DNA of 64,000 nt from Phycisphaeraceae bacterium (GTDB lineage: Bacteria; Planctomycetota; Phycisphaerae; Phycisphaerales; SM1A02): positions 310,001 through 374,000 of the forward strand of contig SHAP01000001.1 in NCBI GenBank assembly GCA_004213555.1. The letters run 5' to 3'. The notes beneath the pieces are model-generated. The model had not been told where the DNA came from. It saw only the letters and a list, made by a program, of their open reading frames with translations, and did no database searches. Shown piece after piece: positions 56,485 through 64,000 of the stretch (within the stretch, counting starts at the first letter, position 1; each line of letters starts with the position of its first letter). The position numbers and the translations under genes were made by a program.

Positions 56485-56654
56485 GGCTAAAGCGTGCTCC
56501 TTGCTGTTCGCTCATCTCATCCAAAGTGGCCCGTCGGAGATTCAATCCAACGTGCCGTGATGGTTGTCTTGCAGCAGCCTAGGACGCCGTCGTCCAAGCG
56601 GTGGATCTTGCTGCAGATCATCCATCAAACCCCAACCCATCCATATCCGTTCGG

Positions 56655-56674
56655 GTTCTGTCAGGGGTCAGAAC
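56655..56674. promoter_or_regulatory. Inverted repeat between recA and exonuclease III, possible operator
   Basis: GTTCTG-TCAGGGGT-CAGAAC is a perfect 6-8-6 inverted repeat, 171 bases upstream of recA and 98 bases upstream of the divergent exonuclease gene. Its form differs from the E. coli (CTGT-N8-ACAG) and B. subtilis (GAAC-N4-GTTC) LexA sites, but damage genes on both sides make a LexA-like role plausible. Confidence 0.4.
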
Positions 56675-56729
56675 AGTATCGGCGACAACTCTGGAGTTTG
56701 CCCAGTTCTGCGGAAATTTTCTTGGCCCA

Positions 56730-56750
56730 GACTGACAATCGGCGTCAGTC
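56730..56750. promoter_or_regulatory. Second inverted repeat upstream of exonuclease III
   Basis: GACTGAC-AATCGGC-GTCAGTC is a perfect 7-7-7 inverted repeat ending 21 bases before the exonuclease III ATG. CATAAT lies just after it and could act as a -10 element. It may be an operator or an RNA hairpin in the leader. Confidence 0.4.
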
Positions 56751-56771
56751 CGGCCGCATAATCCTTCCACG

Positions 56772-57542
56772 ATGCGGTTGATGACATGGAATGTAAACGG
56801 TCTTCGGAGCGCCCTTAAAAAAGGGCTCCCGGAGGTTCTCCAAAAGATTCGACCTCAAGTCGTTCTGCTTCAGGAAGTAAGAGCGTTTCCTGAAGATCTT
56901 CCCTCACCCTGGGCCAATCCTCCGCGGTGGCACGTGGTGTGGAACCCCGCCGAAAAACCGGGATACAGCGGTACCGCCATTTGGTCTCGCACGCCCATTG
57001 AAGTTCTGGAACGTGGGCTGGGCGGCCCCGATCAAGAGGGTCGGGTCCTCGTCGCCCGCACGGGAGGCATCGTGATGGGATGCCTGTATCTCCCCAGTGG
57101 ATCCTCATCAGAGGCTCGACAAACCGTCAAAGACCGGATGCTGGTCGAGTTCACCACGTGGGCCGAACCATGGCGAAAAAAATCCGAACCAGTCTGCCTT
57201 GCCGGCGACTTCAACGTTGCCCCCACCGAACGAGACATCTACCACTGGAAGAGCAACCAGAAGACCAGTGGATTTCTTCCCCACGAACGCGCCTGGTTTG
57301 CCAATCTGTTGCAACGCGGATGGCACGACCCGGTGCGTGATGAGGCTGGCGAACGGGATGGTCCGTACACCTGGTGGTCCAATCGCGGACAAGCTCGTGC
57401 ACTGGATCGGGGATGGCGGATTGACCACTGGCTGCTCAACGAAGCCGCCAAGCAAAGATGTTCTCGACCGAACGTCCACCGACAACACAGTCTCTGCGTG
57501 TCAGACCATGCACCGGTCACCATTGATCTTGACAGCAGGTGA
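56772..57542 (+). CDS. Exodeoxyribonuclease III
   Basis: This is an AP endonuclease and 3'-exonuclease for base-excision repair, 256 residues, of the ExoIII/APE1 family. It starts MRLMTWNVNGLRSALKKG, has VLLQEVRA with the metal glutamate, GYSGTAIWSR, the active-site GDFNVAPTERD, and ends with WRIDHWLL and SDHAPVTID. The ATG at 56772 follows the two inverted repeats. The start of the AT-rich accessory region is 30 bases beyond its stop. It is divergent from recA, so both may respond to DNA damage. Confidence 0.94.
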   Translation: MRLMTWNVNGLRSALKKGLPEVLQKIRPQVVLLQEVRAFPEDLPSPWANPPRWHVVWNPAEKPGYSGTAIWSRTPIEVLERGLGGPDQEGRVLVARTGGIVMGCLYLPSGSSSEARQTVKDRMLVEFTTWAEPWRKKSEPVCLAGDFNVAPTERDIYHWKSNQKTSGFLPHERAWFANLLQRGWHDPVRDEAGERDGPYTWWSNRGQARALDRGWRIDHWLLNEAAKQRCSRPNVHRQHSLCVSDHAPVTIDLDSR

Positions 57543-57572
57543 AGAAAAAAACCTACAGGACACCAAAACGTA

Positions 57573-57588
57573 TTTTCATTTATGAAAA
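57573..57588. repeat. AT-rich palindrome after exonuclease III
   Basis: TTTTCAT-TT-ATGAAAA is a 7-2-7 inverted repeat 31 bases after the exonuclease stop, in the AT-rich 253-base leader of the HTH gene. It could act as an operator or a weak terminator. No other element besides the next repeat is seen in this leader. Confidence 0.35.
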
Positions 57589-57650
57589 ATGCACTCTGAC
57601 ATTTTGAGTTTGCTTCAATTGGTTTTGCACGCATTATTTCGATTGAGCCG

Positions 57651-57677
57651 CTGACCAAGATCTATTCCATTGGTCAG
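57651..57677. promoter_or_regulatory. Inverted repeat in the leader of the HTH regulator gene
   Basis: CTGACCAA-N11-TTGGTCAG is a perfect 8-11-8 inverted repeat about 120 bases before the HTH regulator ATG. Arm length and spacing are in the range of dimer-binding operators, and autoregulation by the adjacent HTH protein is possible. It could also be the terminator for the upstream gene, though no clear T-run follows. Confidence 0.4.
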
Positions 57678-57795
57678 AGGTCTTTCTCAGCAAAGTCGCT
57701 GTTGAGACCAGACAAGTTAAACACACGGGCCAAGTCTTCATTTTAAAGACAGACAGGGCGATCGTTCCGTCTTGAGTGACGGGTGGAGGTTGGAA

Positions 57796-59049
57796 ATGAC
57801 ATGCAGCGGGGAACGGCGAGTTCGTCTGGGTGAAGTGATTGAAATGGCACAGCGGTATCGAGGATGGAGCCGGCGCGAATTGGCAAGATCAATCGGAAGA
57901 GATCCCACCAAGTTGATCCCTTCAACAGGACTACCACGGTTGGATTTCTTGGTTGAACTCGCAGGTGCTTTGGATTGGGAGGTCGATGATTTGGTATCAC
58001 ATCTTTGGGGAGGAGAACGAGATCAAATCAAGCCAATTTCTAATGAAGAGTTGCCCGGAGATGCAGACTTCAATGCACTTGATCAGCTTGCCAAAGAATG
58101 CCACTTGACTGGCCAATTTGAAAGGATGATCGCCTTGGCCCGTGCTGCACGTGCGCGAGCCACAACTCCAACCGAAACCGCACTGTCCCTAAACCGAGAA
58201 TCAGGAGCTTGGGACGGGCTGGGCCGATTTCGCTCAGGAATTCGAGCGCTGCGTTCAGGACTCCGGCTTGCGGATGTAGATGGTGATGTCAGACGAATGA
58301 TGCAATCCAACCTTGCTGGAGCCCACTATGGGTTGTGGTCTCTTGTGGAAGCTCGTGGAACCGCGATCGACTTGATCGACACATTTCGACGCGCGCCACC
58401 AGAGTGCCTCCGGGATCACCGGTCATTGGCTTTTGCGCATCTTCATGTTGGGCAGTGTGCGAGAAGGCGGATAAGAGACCTCCTCGATCGTCGAGACCAA
58501 AGCGTCCATGCCCGAGTCGCCGTGGATCACCTTCTCATTGCCAAGTCTCATTTTGATCAACTCCATCGTGAGTTTGGTGACCAAAGGCATGATGGTATTT
58601 CAAGGACTTGCACCGCAGGAATTCTTGAAGCGGAAGTTTCACTTGAGCACAGGACCGCTGAACGGGCCCTTGATGACATTCACCAACTGATCGATTTGCC
58701 TTGCCAAACAGCCGATGAGCTTGAAGCCAGAGGTTGGTGCTGTATCTACGCGTGCAACATTGTTCTCCGATGTATTTCACGCGAATCGGATGTTCATCGA
58801 CACATGGCCATCTTGACTGACAAAGCACAAGCGGTTGCGGAGACCCTGAATCACTGGCCTCTGAGGGAACGTGTTTTCACAATGGAATACATGCGATGGG
58901 AGCAAACCAACGGACCTGTTGGAGTGAACCCTCCCAAAGTACTCGACCAAGAAGAATTCCGGACAGTTGCTGGAACGTTATGTCGATTCCCCTGCTTCAG
59001 AGAGCGTGGGCTGACCATACTTCGAAGCGCTCATCTGATTGAAAGTTAA
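57796..59049 (+). CDS. HTH (XRE-like) regulator with helical-repeat domain
   Basis: This is a predicted DNA-binding regulator of 417 residues. The N-terminal 12-75 follows the XRE/Cro HTH pattern: VRLGEVIEMAQRYRGWSRRELARSIG, then a recognition segment and LAGALDWEVDDLV. Residues 95-400 are mostly alpha-helical with repeated pair-of-helices character (RMIALARAARARA, RSGIRALRSGLRLA, AVDHLLIAKSHFDQLH), which may be TPR-like. The plan resembles RRNPP peptide-sensing regulators, but the assignment is by architecture only. GGAGG lies 6 bases before the ATG at 57796. Lower GC at wobble positions than neighbours hints at foreign origin. It directly precedes an exported protein gene. Confidence 0.65.
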   Translation: MTCSGERRVRLGEVIEMAQRYRGWSRRELARSIGRDPTKLIPSTGLPRLDFLVELAGALDWEVDDLVSHLWGGERDQIKPISNEELPGDADFNALDQLAKECHLTGQFERMIALARAARARATTPTETALSLNRESGAWDGLGRFRSGIRALRSGLRLADVDGDVRRMMQSNLAGAHYGLWSLVEARGTAIDLIDTFRRAPPECLRDHRSLAFAHLHVGQCARRRIRDLLDRRDQSVHARVAVDHLLIAKSHFDQLHREFGDQRHDGISRTCTAGILEAEVSLEHRTAERALDDIHQLIDLPCQTADELEARGWCCIYACNIVLRCISRESDVHRHMAILTDKAQAVAETLNHWPLRERVFTMEYMRWEQTNGPVGVNPPKVLDQEEFRTVAGTLCRFPCFRERGLTILRSAHLIES

Positions 59050-59053
59050 AGTC

Positions 59054-59686
59054 ATGTCACCGCTGAATCAACATTGCGTTCGTTACCAAGAATCTCAAGA
59101 AGACACTCACATTCTGGACGAAGACCTTTGGCCAAAGCAATCAGTAAGCATTGAACAACAACCAAGTTTCTTCACATGGCGCTTGTATTTGGTCTGCCTT
59201 CTGGTTCTTGTGACTCTGAAGCCCAACAATGTGCTCGCAGACCAACCCAATTTTGACTCACATTCCAACCAAGATGTTCTCGACTTGTCAGCCCACAGTC
59301 CAGCAAACAAGAAGAAGCCACCCCCGCCAGAGGACCCTGCGCCGCCTCCGCCTCCTGAAGGTCAACAGCACCCTGGATATCCGAAAAGCCAAGCCTCACT
59401 CATACTACTCGCACACCGGTTGAAGCCTCATCATCAATTTTGCTTTGAAGATTTTGGAACCAATTCAGGCTTAGGAATCACCGATCCATTCCCACTGGCA
59501 CCTCAACAACATCATGGATCCTCCAGCGTGGTTCCATCCCCCAGCAGCCTGTGCTTGTTTATCCTCGCTGCCCGCCACCGACGACGAAGGATGACTTATG
59601 GTGCCCGCCCCAACCATGGTTGCCTCCACCATCATTTTGTCCGATCTTCACCTGGGCCGAACAACCAGAGCCGCGGTATCCCCTGA
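59054..59686 (+). CDS. Proline-rich exported protein with degenerate PEP-CTERM-like motif
   Basis: I do not recognise this family. The 210-residue frame has a polar N-terminus of about 38 residues and a hydrophobic helix (WRLYLVCLLVLVTL) with a signal-like end VLA before DQ. A KKKPPPPEDPAPPPPPEG proline tract is followed by histidine-rich sequence. Near 160-180 it shows VPSPSSLCLFILAARHRRRR, a PEP-CTERM-like motif with a short hydrophobic core. The frame then continues about 30 residues into the metallophosphoesterase gene; a frame change would end it at a TGA at 59592. It starts 5 bases after the HTH gene (TTG at 59039 also possible). Confidence 0.45.
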   Translation: MSPLNQHCVRYQESQEDTHILDEDLWPKQSVSIEQQPSFFTWRLYLVCLLVLVTLKPNNVLADQPNFDSHSNQDVLDLSAHSPANKKKPPPPEDPAPPPPPEGQQHPGYPKSQASLILLAHRLKPHHQFCFEDFGTNSGLGITDPFPLAPQQHHGSSSVVPSPSSLCLFILAARHRRRRMTYGARPNHGCLHHHFVRSSPGPNNQSRGIP

Positions 59687-60458
59687 ATCAATTGCTGCTT
59701 TGTGCGAGCCTTTTGATCGAGTGGTTTTGAATGGCGATGTGTATGAAGCGCACCACCCCGCATTGAGAGAACGCGGAGCAGAAGCTTGGCACACCTTGAA
59801 AGACAAACTGATGGCCGCCGGCTGTGAGCTCATACCCATCGCTGGCAACCACGACGCCAAAGCGTTTGACCGGCGTGATCTCTTCCTTGAGGAAGGGCTG
59901 GTGTGGGTCACCCACGGAGATGTCCTGGACGAGCGGATTGCCCCATGGAGCCTGTCGTCCAAACGAATGGCCCAGGCCTGGGAGAAGGCCGCTGCCCAAA
60001 TGCCCATCCACCGGCGTGTGTCTCGCGAAGGGCAATTGGAGATCGCTCGTCTTGCGGGATTTGCCGAGTGGGATTTGGGGCCCAAGGACCGAGTCCCCCC
60101 CGCGGGCGGCACGTCGCTTCGCAAGGCCATGCGTGATCCTGGTCGGTTGATCTCTGTGCTTCGGTATTGGAAAGAATGTCCGGACCGGGCCCTTCGCTTT
60201 GCCAACACCTCCGGTGTCCAAGCCCCCATCTTGGTGCTGGGCCACTCCCACAACGCCGGACGCTGGCGCCGTGAAAATCGAACCATCTTGAACACTGGTG
60301 CGTTTGGATTTCCCGGAAGCCCGTATGCCGTGGTTTTGGACGACCGTGGTCTCGCTCTGCAGGCGGTTGAACGTACAGATCAGGGGTACCAGTTGGCGGA
60401 AAAGCCGTACTGGCTCGATGCATGGGACGCGATTCGCGCTCAGGCGTCTTCCGACTGA
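59598..60458 (+). CDS. Calcineurin-like metallophosphoesterase
   Basis: This two-metal phosphoesterase of 286 residues has the five blocks of the fold: ILSDLHLG, RVVLNGDVYE, IAGNHDAKAF, VWVTHGDVLD and VLGHSHNAG with NTGAFGF after it. AAGGA lies 7 bases before the ATG at 59598. It overlaps the proline-rich frame by 89 bases and converges with the small membrane protein by 19. The substrate is unknown; the layout resembles UDP-2,3-diacylglucosamine hydrolase-like and related proteins, but the lipid-binding residues cannot be checked by eye. Confidence 0.85.
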   Translation: MVPAPTMVASTIILSDLHLGRTTRAAVSPESIAALCEPFDRVVLNGDVYEAHHPALRERGAEAWHTLKDKLMAAGCELIPIAGNHDAKAFDRRDLFLEEGLVWVTHGDVLDERIAPWSLSSKRMAQAWEKAAAQMPIHRRVSREGQLEIARLAGFAEWDLGPKDRVPPAGGTSLRKAMRDPGRLISVLRYWKECPDRALRFANTSGVQAPILVLGHSHNAGRWRRENRTILNTGAFGFPGSPYAVVLDDRGLALQAVERTDQGYQLAEKPYWLDAWDAIRAQASSD

Positions 60459-60634
60459 TCGTCTCCGAGTTTGCTGTCGTGTTGGGCGGCTTTGGCCTCG
60501 GCCTCGGCTCGCATCTCGGCTCGATACGCCCGAAAGAGCATGGTCCCCACCACGGCCACCACCACCATGGTCAACAGCAGACCGGCCAACAAGAAAAGCA
60601 CTTCGGTGGCGGGCATGGACCAGGACTCGTTCAT
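60440..60634 (-). CDS. Small single-span membrane protein
   Basis: The 64-residue protein has a short N-terminus, one strongly hydrophobic helix at about 12-34 (VLFLLAGLLLTMVVVAVVGTML), and a charged, alanine-rich cytoplasmic-type tail (RAYRAEMRAEAEAKAA). The ATG overlaps the stop of the YgfZ-like gene by one base (TGATG), indicating translational coupling. It is easily missed, since a longer frame of 187 residues reads into the YgfZ gene. I do not recognise it. Its 3' end overlaps that of the convergent metallophosphoesterase by 19 bases. Confidence 0.65.
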   Translation of the reverse strand: MNESWSMPATEVLFLLAGLLLTMVVVAVVGTMLFRAYRAEMRAEAEAKAAQHDSKLGDDQSEDA

Positions 60635-61875
60635 CAAGATGCTTCCTGGTCGGACGCTTCCGAATCTTCTTCCGACTCCCGCAACACCGGTGGCACCAGC
60701 TCGGACCGTTCCACCACCTCCACCCGGCCCGGTCCTGCTTCGTTGACCACCAACAAGGAGGCACCTTGGGCGGCTTTCACCAAAACCCCCAAGCCGATGC
60801 CTCGGGAGGAAGCCATGGGTGATGGACCACTGCTGGTGACCTGCCCCAAGACTTCGCCGGGGGCCCCGTCTTCGTCTCGAAGAATGGGCGCTCCGGCAGG
60901 AGGGACTTCGCCCTCCGGAAAATGAAATCCAACCACCCTGCGTTTGGTCGAACCGTCGGCCAAGTGCTGCATCCGGGCCACCACTTCCTGTCCCGGATAG
61001 CACCCCTTGGTGAACGAAACCCGCTGGTGGACCAGATCGGTTTCATGGGGCAAAAACTCTTGGTTGAAGTCGATCCCAAATCGAGGCTGTCCTGCCTCCA
61101 GACGAATCAAATTCTGCGCGAACCAGCCGGCGGGTCGAGCGTTTTCGATGGCGGTCGCCACGGTCCAAAATTCCCGCACGGCCTCCGTCCGCACCAGAAC
61201 TTCAAACCCCTGATGTGCCGGCTCATCCACCAGAAGCACGGCTTCCGCGCCCTCTTTGACCGCGGCCAAACCTGCCGCGAGTGCCTCGGTTGCTTTGGGG
61301 CCGTACAAGCCCACCGAACGCCACGAAGGCTGGGCCAGTTCAACGTCTTCGCCGAAGACAAAAGCATCGATGGCTTGAAAGGTCTTCCCCATGGACCCAA
61401 CATCCGAAGCCAACACGAAGTCGTTTGGTCGGCGCAGGACACGAAGATCGTCTTCCACACGACCTTTGCGGCTGGTTCGAAAACTGTCTCGAACTTCCCC
61501 CTCTTTCATGTCCCCAATCTTCTGGGTCAGCAACCGCTCCAACAAATCTTCGGCGTCGGCACCGGCCACTTGCACGCATCCCCGTTGTGTTTGATCCACC
61601 ACGGCCACACCCCGGCGAAAAGCGGCATACTCCAGTTCGATGGCGTCAAACATGGCCACCACCGGCGGTGCGTCATCGCCTTCTCCCCAGCGGATCCAGC
61701 GCGGCTCGGCCCCACCCACCCGGTGCCCCTCTGCGGCTCCGGGTCGCTGCACTTCCGGGACCGTCTGGGCCCGAGCTTGTTCCGCCCGTTGGCTCCAAGC
61801 TTGATGGAGCTCGAAGAGCGGGTTCTCGCTGGCGTTTGGAGAAGGGTTGGCCTCGTCGGCATTCATACCTTCCAC
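60634..61875 (-). CDS. YgfZ/GcvT-like folate-binding protein
   Basis: YgfZ-type proteins bind folate and support iron-sulfur enzymes such as MiaB. The 413-residue protein shows FRRGVAVVDQTQRGCVQVAGADA, YGPKATEAL, and the hallmark KGCYPGQEVVARM about 120 residues from the end (the YgfZ KGCYxGQE signature with the conserved cysteine). An N-terminal extension of about 70 residues is not conserved. The start is GTG at 61875 or ATG at 61866. It ends coupled to the small membrane protein. It is divergent from miaA, 70 bases apart. Confidence 0.87.
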   Translation of the reverse strand: MEGMNADEANPSPNASENPLFELHQAWSQRAEQARAQTVPEVQRPGAAEGHRVGGAEPRWIRWGEGDDAPPVVAMFDAIELEYAAFRRGVAVVDQTQRGCVQVAGADAEDLLERLLTQKIGDMKEGEVRDSFRTSRKGRVEDDLRVLRRPNDFVLASDVGSMGKTFQAIDAFVFGEDVELAQPSWRSVGLYGPKATEALAAGLAAVKEGAEAVLLVDEPAHQGFEVLVRTEAVREFWTVATAIENARPAGWFAQNLIRLEAGQPRFGIDFNQEFLPHETDLVHQRVSFTKGCYPGQEVVARMQHLADGSTKRRVVGFHFPEGEVPPAGAPILRDEDGAPGEVLGQVTSSGPSPMASSRGIGLGVLVKAAQGASLLVVNEAGPGRVEVVERSELVPPVLRESEEDSEASDQEAS

Positions 61876-61945
61876 GGTATGCCACCCCAGCTCGAAGTGT
61901 CATCCCGTGCCTTGAATTACAAACCTGATTAGGCTCCGCCCTGTC

Positions 61946-62917
61946 ATGCCGCCCGAAGATGCTCACCGCCGGCCCATCGTGTTGGTGCTCGGACCCACGG
62001 CCGGGGGCAAAACCAGCCTTTCCATCGAGTTGGCCCGACGCCTGCCTGGAGGCGGCACGTGTCTGGGCGCCGATTCCATGCAGATCTACCGAGGCATGGA
62101 CATCGGGACCGCCAAACCCACCGCCGATGAACGGGCCGCCGCCCCGCACGAGTTGTTTGACTTGGTGGATCCAGATGGTCCACCGTTCACCGTCGCCGAT
62201 TGGCTGGAAGCCGCCGAGGCGAGTATCACCACCTGTCGAAACACTGGACGGTGGCCCATTGTGGTCGGAGGAACCAATCTCTACGTGCAGAACTTGCTGT
62301 ACGGAATGGACGCCCCCGCGCCAACTGACCCGGTCTTGCGGGCCGACTTGGACGCCATGTCCGACGCCGACCTGCGTGCCAGGTTGGAGGAAGAGGCCCC
62401 CGAAGACGCCCAACGCATCCATGCCAACGACCGGCGACGCACCATCCGTGCCCTCGAACGAGCCGCCGCCGAAGAAGAAGGCACCCCGACCACCGCCCGC
62501 GCCTGGGACGGTCCTCCCCGCGAAGATTTTGTGGCCATTGGCCTTGAGTGGCCGGTGGAATCAATCAACCGCCGCATCAACGCCCGCGTGAAAGCCATGG
62601 CTGCGGATGGCCTCATCGACGAAGTTCGGGCCCTGCATCATGCCAACCGCTTGGGCCGCCAAGCCCGGGAAGCCCTTGGGTACCGGGAGATTGTGGATCA
62701 CCTCGAAGGCCGCTGCTCGGCCGAAGATGCCTTCGAACGCATCAAGATCGGGACCCGGCGATTTGCGAAACAACAACGGACTTGGCTGCGTCGATTCAGA
62801 ATTCTTCCCCGGACCGTTTGGCTTGGTGCAGAAGGGAAAACCACGGCTGAATTGGCCTCTGAGGCAGAAAAACACATTTTTTCCACCTACGGTGGATCCA
62901 CCTCCTCGACCGAATAG
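61946..62917 (+). CDS. miaA: tRNA dimethylallyltransferase
   Basis: MiaA adds the dimethylallyl group to A37 of tRNAs reading UNN codons. The 323-residue protein has the P-loop GPTAGGKTS (16-24), ADSMQIYRGMDIGTAKPT, HELFDLVDPD, VVGGTNLYVQNLLYG, the DRRRTIRALE motif and REALGYREI. It ends with the KQQRTWLRRF tail region. The YgfZ-like protein encoded next to it supports MiaB, which acts on the product of MiaA, so the neighbourhood is functionally consistent. Confidence 0.95.
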   Translation: MPPEDAHRRPIVLVLGPTAGGKTSLSIELARRLPGGGTCLGADSMQIYRGMDIGTAKPTADERAAAPHELFDLVDPDGPPFTVADWLEAAEASITTCRNTGRWPIVVGGTNLYVQNLLYGMDAPAPTDPVLRADLDAMSDADLRARLEEEAPEDAQRIHANDRRRTIRALERAAAEEEGTPTTARAWDGPPREDFVAIGLEWPVESINRRINARVKAMAADGLIDEVRALHHANRLGRQAREALGYREIVDHLEGRCSAEDAFERIKIGTRRFAKQQRTWLRRFRILPRTVWLGAEGKTTAELASEAEKHIFSTYGGSTSSTE

Positions 62918-62993
62918 AGGTTGACAGCGGGACTTCATCTCGCCACCGTGTCTCGCTTCCACCCCTCTCATCCCCCCCTGCTCAGGATCCCCA

Positions 62994-64000
62994 TTGGCCA
63001 AAAAGAAGACGAGTTCGAAAGCATCGGGTGGCAAGAACGCCGCCAATCTTGTGATTGTGGAAAGCCCGGCGAAAGCCAAAACCATCCAGAAGTACTTGCG
63101 TCCTTTGGAGTCCAATCTGGGCACCTTTGACGTCCAAGCCAGCGTGGGGCATGTCCGCGACTTGCCTTCCAAATCTCGCAAGGGCATGAAAGAAGCCGTA
63201 CCTGGCGTCGACCTCGAAAACAACTTCGAACCGAGCTATGAGGTGATGAGCGACAGCAAAAAGACCATCACCGAGCTTCGGAAAAAAGCCAAGGCCGCCA
63301 ACACCGTTTGGTTTGCCACCGACCTTGACCGCGAGGGCGAAGCCATTTCTTGGCATTTGGCCGAGGCGCTCAGCCACGACGTGGACTCGGCCAAGCGGGT
63401 GGTCTTCAACGCCATCACCGAACGTGAAATACGCGAAGCCTTTGAACAGCCCCGTGCCATCGACATGGATCGGGTCAACGCCCAACAAGCCCGACGAATA
63501 CTCGATCGCATCGTGGGCTACCAAGCCTCCCCATTGCTTTGGAAGCGGATCACCAGTGGACTCTCGGCCGGACGGGTGCAATCGGTCGCGGTGCGTTTGG
63601 TGGTAGAACGTGAACGAGAAATCCGTGCCTTCGTCCCCGACGAACACTGGGATGTTGAAGCGGATCTGGTTCTCGATGCCACATCTGTTTCCGGATTGGC
63701 CGAAGCGTTTGCCGCGCTTCAAAATGAAACCGACGCCGACGGGAAAGGTCCCACCAAGAAGCGATTGGCCCAGTGGCGTCAAGACCACGGCGCCTTCACG
63801 GCCAAACTGGTGGAACTGGATGGCGAAGCATTCAAGTTGGGCACCACCTCAGAATTCCCCGAAGATCTCAGCGATCGCATCGCCAAGATCTCGGCATCGG
63901 TCGGTATCGAATCGCCCGAAGTGCACACGGAAGAAGACCCAAAAGGCAAAGGCCCCGCCAAGTTCCGCCGCACGGTCCGCGGTGCCGTGGCCGACGGCGT
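62994..64000 (+). CDS. topA: DNA topoisomerase I (N-terminal part, runs off the window)
   Basis: This is a type IA topoisomerase that relaxes negative supercoils. The visible 335 residues hold the TOPRIM motif NLVIVESPAKAKTI (Glu near 23), VGHVRDLP, the acidic TDLDREGEAISWHL (metal-binding Asp/Asp/Glu near 115), RVVFNAITEREI, and the GLSAGRVQSVAVRLVVEREREI block. The active-site tyrosine region lies beyond the window. The start is TTG at 62994 with AGGAT 7 bases upstream; a lysine/serine-rich leader of about 15 residues precedes the TOPRIM domain. The 3' end is cut by the window edge. Confidence 0.95.
   Translation, partial: MAKKKTSSKASGGKNAANLVIVESPAKAKTIQKYLRPLESNLGTFDVQASVGHVRDLPSKSRKGMKEAVPGVDLENNFEPSYEVMSDSKKTITELRKKAKAANTVWFATDLDREGEAISWHLAEALSHDVDSAKRVVFNAITEREIREAFEQPRAIDMDRVNAQQARRILDRIVGYQASPLLWKRITSGLSAGRVQSVAVRLVVEREREIRAFVPDEHWDVEADLVLDATSVSGLAEAFAALQNETDADGKGPTKKRLAQWRQDHGAFTAKLVELDGEAFKLGTTSEFPEDLSDRIAKISASVGIESPEVHTEEDPKGKGPAKFRRTVRGAVADG

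Overview
The window is about 64 kb of GC-rich bacterial chromosome, densely coded on both strands. It looks like a member of the Planctomycetes, probably a Phycisphaerae-like lineage. The pointers are secreted proteins that combine C-type-lectin-like domains with short dockerin-like calcium repeats, a PEP-CTERM sorting tail ending in a run of arginines, a type III glutamine synthetase, and Gram-negative outer-membrane features. This placement is an inference from protein style, because no rRNA gene is present. GTG and TTG starts are common, and many neighbours overlap by four bases (ATGA, GTGA or TTGA).

Layout. 0-4.6 kb, minus strand: glmS, a putative lipoprotein, folP and trxA. 4.7-6.4 kb, plus: 5-formyl-THF cyclo-ligase and an L,D-transpeptidase. 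6.5-10.5 kb, minus: fructose-bisphosphatase, an MmgE/PrpD protein and a porin. 10.6-17 kb, plus: thiolase, trkA-trkH potassium uptake, lepA and a truncated haemoglobin. 17-21.5 kb: flavodoxin behind a Fur-box-like palindrome, lipB, a metallo-beta-lactamase-fold protein, an unknown protein and nuoG. 21.6-25.1 kb: tRNA-Arg, a MazG-like protein, trpA and glnN with a twin operator-like repeat. 25.2-33 kb: tig, a small zinc-ribbon protein, clpX, rpmB, dnaG and rpoD (protein quality control, then the macromolecular-synthesis genes). 33-36 kb: an FAH-family protein, gamma-glutamyltransferase and a TSUP exporter.

36-41.6 kb is the most accessory-like part: two lectin/dockerin proteins on either side of a PEP-CTERM lectin-like protein, then an unknown secreted protein. 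41.6-44.6 kb, minus: yaaA, a cytidylate kinase/acyltransferase fusion and a TIM-barrel protein. 44.9-52 kb, plus: gcvH, an ABC ATPase with its FtsX-like permease, uvrB and purD. 52-56.5 kb, minus: recA, tRNA-Leu, an LplT-like transporter and a cysteine desulfurase. 56.8-57.5 kb is exonuclease III.

57.5-59.7 kb differs from its surroundings, with a more AT-rich leader and inverted repeats. It holds an HTH plus helical-repeat regulator directly followed by a proline-rich exported protein with a degenerate PEP-CTERM-like motif. This is the best candidate for an undescribed regulator/exported-product pair. 59.6-64 kb: metallophosphoesterase, a small membrane protein coupled to a YgfZ-like protein, miaA, and the start of topA running off the window.

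Functional threads are one-carbon, folate and lipoate metabolism (folP, cyclo-ligase, lipB, gcvH, YgfZ), DNA repair (recA, uvrB, exonuclease III), central information processing, and an extracellular lectin/dockerin surface layer. No CRISPR array, insertion sequence, prophage or rRNA operon was seen.
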